NCBI GenBank assembly: GCA_019614645.1
Contig: JABWDB010000001.1
Span: 26,777,501-26,841,500 of the forward strand
DNA from: Stratiolaelaps scimitus
Lineage: Eukaryota > Arthropoda > Arachnida > Mesostigmata > Laelapidae
Length of the DNA stretch: 64,000 nt
Direction: 5' to 3'
Shown here: in pieces, positions 12,350 through 25,727 of the stretch
How the letters are laid out: each line of letters begins with the position of its first letter
How positions within the stretch are numbered: position 1 is the stretch's first letter
Made by a program: the position numbers and the translations under genes
The notes under the pieces: model-generated
The model's database searches: none
What the model was told of the DNA's origin: nothing
The model's input: only the letters and a program-made list of their open reading frames with translations

Positions 12350-15300
12350 AACACACAATGATAAACGTTGTTCTTGCCTGCAACAAGAATGCATGAACAG
12401 TATTTCCGTTTCATCTATGGCTATGTACGTTTCACTTACGACGGAGTCGTTCCGAGTTTCATTCTAAACTCTCATATCAATTCTTCTATCTGATCAAGAC
12501 AACCCAGAGAGGCGCAGAGTCGCTTTTCATGCACTTCATCTCCTTTTTCAGATGTTTCGCGATTCGCTCCCTTCAGCTGCTCATGTGGCGGTTCAATTCA
12601 CTCTCTGTGTGTGTATGTGTGTGCCTGTGTGTTTCAGTGCGCTCGCGCGCCCTGCTGCTATTCGCCGTGTGCACCTCAACAACGACAGCACGATCGTTGT
12701 TACACAGCGTTGGTTCAGCATTTGCACCGTCGTCATCATCAGTCACTCGTTGCTCGTGCCGTTGCCCTTCGGGGTACGTTCATCCGTGTGTCCGTTTGCA
12801 GTGCAGCCGCCGCCGCCGCCGCCGCCGCTGTAGTGGTAGCAGCTGCAGTAATAGCAGTGTCAGAAAGAAAACAACAACGAAAAAAAACGAACGAGAGAGA
12901 AACACTGCAGTCAGTAGTCAGTCAAGAGTGAGATTGCGAACTTTCTCCCTTTCTCTGTCTCCCGGCCTCTCAGAACGAGCGTTCTCCTACGACGTCGACG
13001 GCGATGGTGATGCTGGGACCCGACGGGCTTGCCTCTGCCTGTTCTATGCCGGGGAGGTAGGCGGTCAGCAGTCTTTGGTAATAGCAGTCCAGCCGACGCG
13101 ATGGCAGACGGAGAGCAGCGTTCTGGCTCCTGCTGCCGGCTTTCGAATACGAGCGCCCAAGCATAAACGATACTCGATTTGATAGGAAAGCGAAAAGACT
13201 CGGTGACAGTTAGACAAATATAGCAATGTTAAGGCGACACGTATCGATAATACGACCTTCATTTCACTTGAAGGGGAAAAATATAAAGATAATATGAACC
13301 GAAAACAAGCGGCTTTAACGGAGGTATATTACGCACTGTGTACGGTAGGCATGGTTAACAGCGACCGACCACTCGAAATTACCGCTGCGATGCTTCCCTA
13401 TACGACACTTACTTATTATTTATTCATGCATGTACAGTACACCTAGTGAACCTAACAACCAATTGCGTTCAATCGATATACCCATATGGAGCAAAATGAC
13501 ATCGTTTTCCTCAACGCAGAGCTGTTTTTTTTTTTTTCATCCGTCCGTATTTACGGAACTGGTACGTTTCTATGCGTTCGCCAATAATATCATCGTCGTT
13601 GCTCCTGCTCGTTCTTTTCACCTCGTCTTTACGTCGATTTCTTTATTGGGTACCAGTTACTCGCATACGGCTCGCCCACAGCCCTGCAGTGTTTTACATC
13701 AGGAGAGAACGAGGGAGAGAGAGACCCAACCCTTGAGGTGGTTGGCCCTTCACACGGCTTTTCTGACACACTGCGATCGTCTGTGACTCGCGCGAGCGTT
13801 GCCCCTTGCCGGTAGAATCAAAACAGTCAGCCCGGCAGTCAGCGCGGCAGACGTCCATTTCACTGCGTACTGAAGAGGAAATGACCAGATCTCTACGGAC
13901 AGCGTGGTGCAGCGGCTGGCGCTTTTCTGAACGCTGATACTGAACCAGTGAACGACGGCGCACAACAGAAGGGAAGCGACTCTACTGAAGCAGAAAGGTT
14001 CGATTGAAGACCACAGTCTTCTTGTGGCCTCTGTTGCTATTTCAGAGACCCGTTCTCTTCCTATATTGCTCTGTATATATATATATATATATATATTGCC
14101 TTTCGGCTTTCTCATTGGGCAGTCAGGTAGAAGAAACGGACGTTTCGTTAAAGAACGATTTTGTCGTGGCTGGTATCGTGAGAAGGGAGGCGAACCCTTC
14201 ATTGGCAAAACGTTTGCTCTCGCTGCGTAGCATGGTCGTTTACTTTTGCGCCGTTTAAAGAACTAGACGTTTTCGATAGTTTTCTACTTCGAACGGTGTG
14301 ATATTTGCCCAGGACGAATAATATTACCAGCGAACCACACTCGTGAGTAAAACTAGTGTACATTGACGCTGAGTTTACGCACCGAAAGCACTCTGCACAA
14401 AATGACATCAACACGGCGTACATTTCTAGGCCTCATCATGGCTATTCCCTTCTTACTTGTTGATTCGTATGTGCGTCATTGCCGATTACTTACGGAATAG
14501 AATCGATTCGGAATTTAAAGCGAAGGACCCTCAGTTAAGCAAGTTTGTCCCCCTATATGGCAGACCTGAGTAGTTAATACGTAGGTATTACTATTTTGGT
14601 ATTCGTATGAGGGCCTGTCTCAGCCTACCTTTGCTTATTTTTTAGCCGGGCGTACCTGAGTGGAATCCACAGTCAAAGAGGAGTCATTCCCCAGAGCTAG
14701 GTGGTCCAACGAGAATTACAATATCATACTCCCTCTCTCCCTCGTTTATGAGAGAATTCACTAGATTTGATATAAAATAGCAGATCCTGATATCAAGAAA
14801 TACCGGTAGTAAATGCGAATTCGGCGTCTTTGAGTGACACCGAAACGCCCTAAAATTGAGAAACACCAGCAGACGATTTCGACTTTTGCCAAACTTCGTT
14901 GATAAAAAGAAGTTGGTTCGCGTTCTCATCATAGAACTCACTAAGAATATATAGAAGCTTCGAAATGCGGCAAACTCTGTCAATGAATCGTGTGGGTAGA
15001 ACGATCCGAGACGACATAGAATATATCGACAACAAAAAGCTCGACATATTGTGTAACGTACACCGATTAACTCATAGATATTATATGTAAAGTAGGATCT
15101 ACTTTGTAATGTCTTCACATTTCAAGGTGTTTTCATGGCGTCTTTACTTCCAGCAAAAATCTTGAGCGTGTCTCACTACTATCAAGATGTGAAAGTTCCC
15201 TGGATATCCATATGAACAGGGACCCCCGCCCCATTTTTGGGCCTTCCAGAGATTTTCGCGGCCAGTAATGATGAGGCCGAGATATTCACTGCTAGGGCCC

Positions 15301-16600
15301 CCCACCTCTGGTGCGCATCTGTTCGCATTTCCAAGCTCCTACTTCCGGACGTTCAACGAAAGTCTTGAGATTGCGTGGCTGCTCTTCCCGGCCGGGTGAC
15401 AGTGACTCGAGTGCTCGAGACCAGGAGAGCCAAAGCCTATGGTACCCCGCCGGAGACCCCTGCGCGGATCTTCCGCTTCTATAAGCGTTCCATTTATGGG
15501 TCTTGTCTTTCACCTTTGGCGGGCAGACTCCCGATCAAGCAGGCAACAGGACGCAGACTATCTGATCCGTCTGGAAGGCACAAAAGCACCGTTGGAAACA
15601 TGAACAAACGGCTCAGCATCGATGTCTGCTCGCTCTCTGTCTCAGAGTCGGCCTCCGAGCAACGGAACAGAGAAAGAAGCTCAGCCTAAGTCGAACAGCT
15701 GGAAGTCTCATCTGGGAGCCAGGCTAGCATGCGGTAAACTCTCTGTAGACAGCAGCATAGCTCACAGGGGATAAGCGGCCGTTCCGCGATGCTACCTAGG
15801 AGGACACCTCGTTGTTGACATACGCACGACGTCGCACGACCTAAGCGTCTCCTTTAATAGAAACTGAAGAAGACCCGATGAATCGAAGACAAGCGCATAG
15901 GGAGGACGCTTGGGAGCCGGCGTAGCCGAGAGGGAAATTGTTCAGTTACGATGGTTAGAGGAGGGGAGAGGTTCAAGCGATAGAATAAAGGAGTGATTAA
16001 TGTCGATCGTTCCAATGAAGCAGCTTGACTAGAGGTCGGCGTCTGTTCAAAGGCCTATTCAGCTATATGTTAGGCCAGTATATGGCAAGGTAACTATAGA
16101 TACACGGTAAGCGACGATCAGCCTAGCGCGCGTGGTGGGGAGATTTAGTGCTTGTTCGTCAATAAACCTCGGCCGAATTCGTCCTTCTTTTATAAGGTAA
16201 CCTGAATACGACATAGTTAATTTGAGTGGACAGTTATGTGGCGAAGAAATGAAGCTGAAGGCAGGCAGAATATTCTCCTGTTTCACTTGACATCTTTCTT
16301 TTCACGGTTCGATAACGAAGTGGTCATCTGCTGTTTTTTTTTGTTGTTAAGGAGTCATAGTTAGGAGGCCCTCACTATGGTGGCCCGTAGTTTGAATCCT
16401 AAATATTTGTTCATCGATTTACCCATATATTGTGTTAAAATCGTTTTTCCCAATAATAATAATAATACTAATAATAAGACATATTTGAATATCTATTTTT
16501 ATGTATTTGACCTTGAAGCCTACGAATTAGTGGAGAATCCGTTGAAAACCGTAGGTAAAGGGTACAGCTTTATTGATTTATTTAAGGAACTGCATACAAT
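12350..16600. other. spacer including a GC-rich block at about 12.6-13.2 kb
   Basis: The part from about 12600 to 13180 is GC- and CpG-rich with CT, GT and CCG runs and long low-complexity open frames on the plus strand (217 codons at 12529-13182, rich in Ser, Arg and Cys). I read it as a possible promoter or 5' untranslated region, not a protein gene. A (TA)n array sits at 14073-14096. The rest, including a GC-rich patch at 15280-15720, shows no motif that I recognise. Confidence 0.5.
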
Positions 16601-16621
16601 GCTTAAGTTCTCTCATATGTC

Positions 16622-16710
16622 ATGCAACGGGATTCGAACCTGCGGTCAATGGCTTTTTACAGCCAGAGACTCAGCCGTCGAAGCCACCGCGCTGACGGCT
16701 GAGTCTCTGG
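16622..16710 (-). repeat. tRNA-derived SINE-like element with a perfect 17-bp inverted repeat
   Basis: On the minus strand there is a perfect B box GGTTCGAATCC (16640-16630), preceded by a small anticodon-arm-like hairpin at 16665-16650 (5-bp stem TGGCT/AGCCA with a 6-nt loop). A perfect 17-bp inverted repeat, CCAGAGACTCAGCCGTC at 16663-16679 and its complement at 16694-16710, overlaps the region where a D arm should be, so a normal cloverleaf cannot form. This looks like a tRNA-derived SINE head or rearranged tRNA pseudogene, not a working tRNA gene. Confidence 0.5.
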
Positions 16711-19700
16711 GCCGAATTCTCAGATGCAACGTTCTACTATTGACTAAGTTCATTACGATCGGACGCTCAGATTACGCCGGACTGCATGTGCACACCCTTG
16801 CATCGGTATGCAGACAGTACATAGGACATCTTGCCGATGTAATGCTCTAGTGAGGGACAGCCTCAATATGATATCTTGCAAGCTTTAAGGTAAGTTAGAA
16901 TTTTGGCTCGTATTTGCCGCCCGCGAGCCATGGGGTCTCAATTGGACCCGGCTGGAATCGTGCCTATTTGCGTTTTGTGTATTTGAACAAGTCTAACACC
17001 GTAGTACACCATAAATGAAACCCCTCCAAAAAAGAGCTTCACTCATTCATTGGCATACGATAGTCTAACCTGACAACTCATCAGACGTCACGAATACAAG
17101 CGGAGATTAACGTTGGTGAACTAAATAATGTCTACCCTCACAGTGCACTCAACAGGATCTAGAACGTTCGAAGGAAATTTGATATATGTAACTGTTTGAC
17201 TTTTACTTACTGTTTCGCAACAATACCAGGGGTAGGGTTCAATGTCGAACGCGATCACGCGTAACGGTTCGAGCGAGCGAGGTCTGCTATTCTCATCCTC
17301 TGGGCCGCCTCAGCGAGGGCTGCTTGCGACAAAAGCGCCCTTCACAGAGGCTGGGGATATCCACACGCCCTAGACCTTCACTTGTATGAAGATCAGAGCA
17401 AATACATCGCCGGGGGTCGCCCAGCTGCATCATCGGTGGTGGTCGCTCACAGACGACAGAAACGTCGGCTAGCTTATTGACTCACACCGACGAAGGCGGA
17501 GCGAACGGTGAACGCCAAACACCGGCGGTCTTTGATCGTTCGGTAAATAACATACTGCTCTCGCAATAACGAAACAGCGGATGCGAGTTTCACTGACAAA
17601 TGAGTTTGAGCAAAAAGGCAATTGTAATAAAGGTATACAATTCATTATAGGGTAGTTTGTACAGGACATTATTAGCTACCGTGTGCAAGTTAATTGTTGT
17701 TGCAAGCACCTTGTTGCTCAGTTGTAGACATTCGAGTTCATATTGGTTTTATATATATATATTATTATGCGTGCTATATGTGTTAAGTGGATTACTCTTG
17801 TATTTTTTTTAGAAGGGAGAAGTTGTTTATATTAACTCCCTGTGAAGATCGTGCTCACTACAAACTGTGAGTCCAACTTGGTTGTAGGCCGCCCTCAATT
17901 TTATATGTATATATATATATATATATTTACACATTGTGTGTATTACAACATCGATAGTACGTTTCGATAAGCATGCAATGATTTCACTCATCAGCCGGCA
18001 ACGTCTTACAGTCATTGTTTCCTGTCCAACTGTACAGACGCTTCAGCGAGCTCACTTCGAACAGATGATGCGCCTCCTACCGAATCAGTCAGCGAGCCCG
18101 TCTTCACAGTGGAACGAACAAGAGACGAAGCACACCTGTTGATTTCTCTACCATGCACCGTTGTGCGCCTCCGGTGTTATGGCGTTGTACAATGGCGACT
18201 CTTTTTAGGTATGAAATACTACGACGTAAAGTGTATCTTCATGTCAGGTACCTCCCCACTCGTTAGAGGCTTCTAGACCATCTCATCTATCCCCGACCCT
18301 TTAGTACCAAGGGTAAAACGATGACTGAGATTTTCCCTTCAAGTGTCGGACGCGAAAACTCTCCTTCACAGATTCCGAAATGTGTCTGCTGTCGCTCTCG
18401 AACAAGGGAGCGAGGTGCCCAATGTGAAATGGCAGCTCAACCGAAAATGCACGCCGACATTATGACGTCGTCACGACTCCGATCATGGACGAGAGCGCGT
18501 CGAGCAGATGAAAAAAATCCGTAAGAGGTCTGATGACGCGATGCCGCAATTGCTGGCTTTTTTTTTCTTCATTTTAAACATTAGGTAAGGCACCCCTAGG
18601 GAAAGAAACTGTTCCACGATTCAGCGTTGTCGACCAATCGTGGGCTGAATGACGAAGCTTATCAAAACGTCGAGCGCTAGGAAACGTGATCTGCCCGCCC
18701 GGTGGCGTTTTGTTAGCGGGATGGCGAGATATCAATTATAATCGAGAAGCTCGAGATGTCGACTACTCGCCAGTCCCTAGCCTAACTCGAGAGGATCTCA
18801 TAGCAGCGGACCCTGGTGGGAGGCACTTTCAGACGTCTAGCCACGTCAAAGACCGTTTTGAGCTCATCGCTCGGTGTCTGCACATAGAGTTTCTTTTTCT
18901 AATCTTTTTTTTTCTCCAGCATTCCCCCTCGTTTTGTCTCTGTCGTTTTGCCGAAGCCTCACAAAAGTAGCACCGGACTGGCTAGCCCTACGCGAATATG
19001 CAGAGCACCCTCATCGAGACGCAGTCGAAGAATTTCTTCACGAAGTCGTGAGGTCCAGGATGACTTCTTGGCTGGGCGTTCTGGCTCTGCTGCCGTTGAT
19101 TCAGTTACCTCAGTTGACGATGCGCTTCAACGGATCCATCAAGTTGTCATTCGGTGTACGAGCACCCAAAGTGAGCAAGTCGAAGTCGGGATGTAGGACT
19201 TTTCGTTCAATTGGAGCTCTGCACTGGTTTTGTTGAGATTTGAGCGTTGGATAGATAGATGAAAATAAATAGACAAGTCAAACACCTATATATATATATA
19301 TATATACATATGTTAGTAGGCTGTGTAATCAACCAGCTACTTTTTCACTAGGCGTAAAAAAGAACAGACTGTTATGAGATAATAGATTTCAACAATAGTC
19401 ATCATCATTATTAGCTGTAATCATGTTCGATTTTCCAGGATTGTGTCGTCGATGTTGTCTCTGCTGAAGCAAGAATTTAGCAATTCCCGTATCGTTTCGA
19501 CGAGCATATTCGTATAGAAACGCTTTTTTTAGACAACGAAACCAATATCATATTGCATGGCGCTTTGAAGCGTACATGTGCATTCTGAACATACGCATCA
19601 TCTCGCAGTAGTCGACCGGATTCGTTTTAAAAGAAAACTATGTTGTATCCGAAATCCTGAAATTTAACGTTATTCAACATTATTTTCTAATAAACTAAGT

Positions 19701-22700
19701 TCAAATCCCATAAACCTCGAACTATACAGAAGCAGAGGAGACGAACTTATATCAACTTCACGGTGAACCGTAACGTCTACAGGATTGGATCTGGTCAATG
19801 AACACACAGTTCGTATACACTTAGTTGCATTCGATGGCGAAATATTTTATTTTTCATGAAGAGATTGACTTGAATGATCATCGTTATGTTTCTATTTCTC
19901 ATTATAACCTTTAATATTATTGTCATTATTTATTATTATTATTATCATCGTTCTATCAATTCGGTCGATGTATCGGTTCGTATATTTAGTTTCTCTCTTC
20001 TGCGAAATTATCCATCATCATCATCGTCGTCTTCGTCGTCGTCGTCGTCGTTATTTTAGTTGACTGCATCTTATTATTATTTCTTCATTTACGTACTCAT
20101 TATTCACTTATTAATATTATTGTTAGTTCGTTCACGTGTCTGTGTATTTACTCAATGGCTACTAGCAACCATAAGCAGGAGTTGTTGTTGTTGTTGTTGT
20201 TATTATTGAGCTTGCTTGCATAATAATATTATTATTGTTCTCATTAGTACTATAGTAAAATTTCACGCACGCACGCACATACATTCGTACACACATGATA
20301 ATAATCGTAATAGTAATAATAATAATAATAACAAATAACCCTGAAGCCGTCTACATCCGCAGATGTACCACTACTGTATATATAGCAATGCATTCTGCTG
20401 TTCATTTTCCCTTACCTTCGGCCAGATTGAGCAGACCAGATGTGATCATCTCTCGGTAGAGGCAAACATTAACATGTCCTATATATCGAACTGTTCATAC
20501 CACGTTTGGGGGGGTGGACACCTCGGCATCGTTCCTGCCTGCCTTTGGCGATCACAAATTCCGTGTTTCGCTCTTATACTCTGTAACACATCTGCTCAGT
20601 GTTTGTTTTCAGGTGAACAACCATTGTATTATTGCAAACTCGTTGATACCTCGTCACCAGTATGGTGTGAGATGAATTTATCTTGTGGGTGCCTTTGCCA
20701 TCAGTGAATCAACGCATAAGCCAATAAACGAATTAATCGATCACTGAGTATCGGTTCCCTATGAATAAATGCCTGGCTGACCACGGTTCGGCGCCAACCG
20801 ACGTGTCGTAGTGATGCCAGCTCAATCAGTCGTCACGCGCGAATCACGCCTGCTAAATGCAATTCCGGCAAGTCCAGCTCCCCAGGGGAAACCCTCCCCA
20901 GTGTCATCGTCTGGGGGGTGATGTCGCACCTTCCAACGAATCAGTTTTCGCTGCCGTTGTTCGTGATATCATCGACAACGACGAATATATATGCCCGTTA
21001 TAAATGCGAATACGCTTGCCCTCTGATTGATCTTCAATTGTGATAATATCAGGAAGACTCTAACGATCAAGTTCTCAACGCGCTGGTCGACGCGTTATGC
21101 TACATAGAATGATCACCTGAATATTGATCTCGCGTGGTGGCCTTTCCTCCTGAAGAAGGCATCAAACGCGGTCGCTAATCAATAAGCGGTGTCAACGAGG
21201 TGTCGGAAGATATCGCCGAAATCATAATCACTGTACAAGTGAAAACGCTTTGGAACTACTTCGCGGCTTTCGACTCTGACAATCGTTCTATAAAACGTGC
21301 CCTTCTACTCATAGGTCGATCAGGCAAAAGATCACGATCGCCTCCTTCGAAGACGACCCGGAGAAAATCATTGCGTTTCAACCACTAATGGATGGATCGA
21401 TATATTTTTCTTTACATAAACAAACGTTACGTAACAGGATCGCGATAGGAATGGAGTAAAATCACTTTCGTCAAACGGAACGGTTTGAATCTCCCGAAGC
21501 TCGCTGAGGTCGCGACGTTGTCAATGTCAACGAGTACGCTGAATCGACCTGTCCAATCACTACACAACTCGACACATGGCTGGACAGAGGACGCCGAGGT
21601 CACGTATCCGTGCCATCTCCTGGGATACAACTTATGTTGAGGTATCAGTCCAAAGCAATATGCCAGTGACAATATGACCTTCACGAGAAATTCGTCTCTT
21701 GACGCATATTCGTGTCTTCTGATTTCGGCAAATGCTCTCTTCGCTGTGGTGACAGCGAAATATCTATATATGTGCTTATATCAATCAGCGCAATCCCCGC
21801 ACACCAGCTACACTTAGATAGAATAGTATCGTCATCATATATTGATAACAATCTGAGGTGCCATTCGTTACCAGGTGCAACAGTCGGATATATTTAGTAA
21901 AGAGATGCCCCCCCCCCCCGGGGGTAGTGGGGCGGCCACGGTACGGCGGGCGAGGAAGGCTGGCAGAGATACAGTAGAGATATCGTCCGTGTTTCCGGTG
22001 GCGTAAACAGCACAACGAGAACGAAATGATGGCAAAACATTCCGCCATTTCGTATCATCACGATTTTGGCACCATTCAGCCCCAGTCATCAATGCTGCGT
22101 CATTACTAGAATGATAATCGCAATAAGCAATAAACGCCAAGCTCATTTTCGCCCATTTTCTCTGTTACGCTCCTTGTCAAACTCAACGGGAGATCGTTGA
22201 GATCTTCGTATCGATCGCCGCCTCCGCCGTCGCCGCCTTCTTCCTGTATCCCATAGAACTATCTGATACTCGGCTCACTAACGTGCTCTGTTACGTTCGT
22301 TTTTCATACCAAGTAATTTGTTGATTACTTGCACTTCGTTAAGTGTTTCATTTTGCATTTGTCTTTTGTTTGTGCCTCTAGTTACGTGCTCCGATATCGA
22401 ATCGCTTGCCGAAGTGTTCAGATTTGTCGGGACAGATCCACGGGCAGCTGTACAGGCGCTCGCTTAAGGACTTCTCCTAACTATTAATTGTAGTACATTG
22501 GCCTTGTTTCGGGCTTACTTTAGATTTTAGCCACGGCTGCCAAAGTGTTGTCGCTTCGGAAGTATCAGAAACAGTGGGCTAAACCCATTCACATAACATC
22601 TACCAGGTCAACAACCCTCGCATATTTAGTTCGATCAATTAATGAATGAATAAGTGAATTGATGATAAATACACCCTCCCTCCAGTTAGAGCAGTTGTAG

Positions 22701-22719
22701 AAGTAGTCGTAGTGTATCT

Positions 22720-22750
<31 letters not shown>

Positions 22751-23968
22751 GCACGTGCATGTATAGACCACACAGACACAAGCCTACACATTATTATTAT
22801 TACTATCATAGTAACAACAATAATGCTTACTGTCAATTTGTTTATCTCCACATAAGCATCCGTAGTTGTAGTAGTGGTAGTAGTATTATTATTACTATCA
22901 TGATTAAGATAATCATTTATTATATAATTAGTAGTACCGCCTGCCTACGGTGGGGTCCATCCTTCGCCAAAAGTAGAAGCCGCAGCATCGACCACCGATA
23001 CCATCGCTGTGGATAGGGTTGTGGCATTTTTCCCTGTGGGTGTTCTTGTTTCTAGCTGATGCTGCCGTTCAACGGCAACATCGCTTTCCTCGGATGGTTC
23101 GAATGGCCGCATGATTGTGGCCTTGTCTACGTTAGCCTAACCATCACCATGGAGAGTGTGTCCTCAATTTCGATACCGTTAATCACATGCAAAGATTCAA
23201 TGGCGACGACAGAAAACCACGACGCCTTTACATACAGCAGACGAACTTTTTGTTCACGGAAACCACAGCAAAGGCCAACAATAGCGCACTAGCTACGGCA
23301 GCAGCTGAGCGTTTGCCACTCAAGCAGGCTTCTCTAGGAATGACGACACTTGCTTTAGCGACACAAGCAGCTCTTCTAGGGGGGTGACAAACTTCCACAA
23401 TGGATACAATCGCGTTGTCATAGCATGCCACCGACTGACGACCCATCAACCGACCGGATTCAAACGCTCGTCTCGCGAACTACACACACACGTGCATATG
23501 AAGCAGCATCGCGCAATTGGCCCGCGTGTCGCTGCCTACGTTCGCACGAAGTGTCTCCGAGATATGGATGCATTTATGTATATATTATATAAGATTACTA
23601 TCATATTGTTGCGGCAGCTTCTTCGTTGCTGTCGCGCAGCATAGCGGCACTCATACGGAGGTAGTTGTTTTCAGTGCAGACTCATTCGGTTAGATAGTGT
23701 CTACGCACCCATCATTTGGCAGCAGTTCATCATCGATCTCTCGCTTTTCTCACTGTTTTATCTAGATTGTGCTACTGTACCATTCTACAGTAACAGACAC
23801 AAACACACACATACACACACACGCTCACACATACATATATTATATATGTATATACCAATAACAAATAAACCGCACACAGTATTATAATGATCACTACTTG
23901 CATAATCATAGGAGATACTTAGATATGATCAGTGATCTAGGAAAATAAATCGTCATATCGCTTCTATC
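16711..23968. other. spacer downstream of Dlg5, no firm gene
   Basis: I find no convincing protein gene. Simple repeats include TA arrays at about 17906-17926, 19285-19312 and 22722-22750, a C10-G5 block near 21909-21923, and CA/TA tracts at 23800-23845. One segment (18929-19195) has an acceptor-like left edge and is listed separately as a very tentative exon. Trinucleotide tracts (ATC, GTC) near 20010-20060 create short poly-Ser frames. Confidence 0.5.
18929..19195 (+). CDS. possible terminal exon of an unidentified plus-strand gene (speculative)
   Basis: A pyrimidine tract ending CTCCAG at about 18920 looks like a splice acceptor, and the following frame stays open until a TAG at 19193-19195. 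The encoded peptide has an Arg/Ser-rich start (RRSRRISSRSRE) and then a less biased end containing DSVTSVDDALQRIHQVV. The base composition is more coding-like than its surroundings. I do not recognise a family and cannot find a convincing upstream donor, so this may be chance. Confidence 0.15.
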
Positions 23969-24190
23969 TTTATTAAAAAATCAACAACACACCGATGTCG
24001 GGAATTTGTTTCAGCTTCGCGATTTCACGTATCTATGTATCACCACCACGTTCGTTCATTCGTGATGGCTATGTCATGTTAATGGCTTCACGACGATGGA
24101 CTCTGCTGCCTCCGTTTGTGTCGACTATTTTCTCGATCGATCCTTAACAGCTGCGTTTGTCAGCATATATAGCCTCACTTGCCATTCGCA

Positions 24191-24222
<32 letters not shown>

Positions 24223-25505
24223 CTCCTTTCTGGCTGTTTGTTATTATTATTATCGTTCGTACGTGTTTCTCTTGTTGTTTTTGTTTGCTGCATTCATGTA
24301 TTCATTGTGTATCTTGTTAACGCATTGTGTCATGTGTATATGTGTGGGTGCGTGTGTGTGTATATCAGCGTGAAAATTGCTTTGTTCGTTTGTACACGTC
24401 GTGATGGGGCGAGAGCCCCGTTTCCTGAGACGAAAGAGGACGAGAGAGAGAGAGGAGAGAACAACTTAGCGGGAGGCTATTTATGTTGCCTATTAATATT
24501 ACTTTGAACAAATACAAATAAAAAACGAACATGCGCGCATTTTTTCGATATTATCACCATTACTAATATATATATGTATATATATTCTCGTCATCGTCAG
24601 CACTATACTAATTATTAATTCGATAATAATTGCTATTATTGTCGCCATATAACACTATTCGCAGTACTACTACTACTATTCAGTCATCTTATATAATTAC
24701 AAAAAAAAAAAAAAAATTCTCGCACTCACTTTTCAATTGTTACTACTTGTAAGTCATTTTTGCTATTGTTGTTATTGTTGCTGATGTTGTTGTTGTTGTT
24801 GTTATCGTCTATGGGTGTTAATGTTCAGACAGATACAACTGTGTGCCGTTACAATTCACTTGTATTATTCTACCCGGCTGACTCACCGGGGCTGTTGCTC
24901 AACGATTTCTTGAGATGGCCACCCACGGCCACCTACGGTAAATTGCTAGAACTTCTTTCCACCTTGTTCATTTCCACTTCAGTTCGATAGTCAACATCAG
25001 CAGTACCCCCCACTTTCTGCTTCGGCTGCTGCCGCCGCCGCCGCCGCCGCTATCACTATTCATTATTAGCAGTATCATTATTCACATACATATTCATCAT
25101 TCTTCCAACTATCACCGACGTAGTCACCGTTTATACTCAACTTATTAATACCCTTAGTGTACTTGTGTTCTATTTACTGTAATATTATTATTGTTATTAT
25201 TATCATTATTCTGTATATAGGTATGTATAAGTGTAGCGGTCGCTGTTTCTGCTATTTCAAGTTGTTGCAGAGCAAGTATTGCTTGCGGCAGCTGTCAGCC
25301 CAGGAATGGGATAAATTGTTGAGTTTGCTTGATTTTCTGCCCTTTTTGTTTGTGTTTTTCTGACGTGTTCTTCTTGCATTTTCTTTTTCTTTCGATTTGT
25401 TGATCGTGACGACATTCATTCTGCCATAGCGTGCTGATATCTGAAATGGTCGGCTCGATCCGGCTCGGGACGCTCAAACAAGCCAGTTCGGCGCCAGCGT
25501 CACCG

Positions 25506-25552
<47 letters not shown>

Positions 25553-25617
25553 CGCATCTTATTCTTCTCTACATGCTGTTTCTATTGGGTGCTCTCTGAA
25601 CGCCCGCCACGGTGAAG
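23969..25617 (-). other. probable 3' untranslated region and downstream flank of Dlg5
   Basis: This lies immediately downstream, in the minus-strand sense, of the Dlg5 stop codon. It contains a long (TA)n array at 25506-25549, only about 70 nt past the stop, an A16 run (plus strand) at 24701-24716, a (CT)n run near 24191-24213 and several ATT-rich stretches. The first canonical AATAAA that I see in the transcript sense is at 23974-23969, about 1.6 kb past the stop. The real polyadenylation site may use a variant signal, so the 3' end is unknown. Confidence 0.4.
25506..25549. repeat. (TA)n microsatellite in the presumed Dlg5 3' UTR
   Basis: A pure TA array of about 22 units, 69 nt beyond the Dlg5 stop codon in the transcript sense. 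If transcribed it would form a strong AU-rich self-complementary hairpin in the 3' untranslated region. Confidence 0.9.
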
Positions 25618-25727
25618 TTAATATTGCACGCTGGCGGTTGATATCCAGACTGTCTTGTTCTGCTGCTCCTCAACGCAGGTCTTCACCTGTGTGCACATGT
25701 ACGTGAGGTTGTTGCCTTGAATCACGC
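25618..25727 (-). CDS. Dlg5: Dlg5 exon 12: C-terminal end of the GK-like domain and stop
   Basis: The acceptor CTTTCAG ends at 25728, and two nucleotides complete a split Gly codon carried from exon 11. The frame then reads [15 protein letters not shown] and later [11 protein letters not shown] before TAA at 25620-25618. DLG5 proteins end with the same pattern: GVIQG, a Cys-Thr-Gln helix, and a QNKV-type strand followed by W-I. This identifies the exon despite its short length and shows that the apparent stop just past exon 11 is intronic. A (TA)n array follows in the presumed 3' untranslated region. Confidence 0.88.

Noticed and set aside
12529..13182. 217-codon plus-strand open frame
   Set aside because: Made mostly of Ser, Arg and Cys runs from GT, CT and CCG repeats, open in three frames at once, with no domain.
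14684..15118. 144-codon minus-strand frame
   Set aside because: Normal composition but no family resemblance, no splice signals and a second overlapping frame; chance cannot be excluded.
15923..15980. A-box-like TAGCCGAGAGG and B-box-like GGTTCAAGCGA, plus strand
   Set aside because: The B box lacks the final conserved bases and no arms fold; weaker than the two SINE-like heads.
16377..16850. 157-codon plus-strand frame
   Set aside because: Runs antisense through the tRNA-like SINE and an AAT repeat, so it cannot be a conserved gene.
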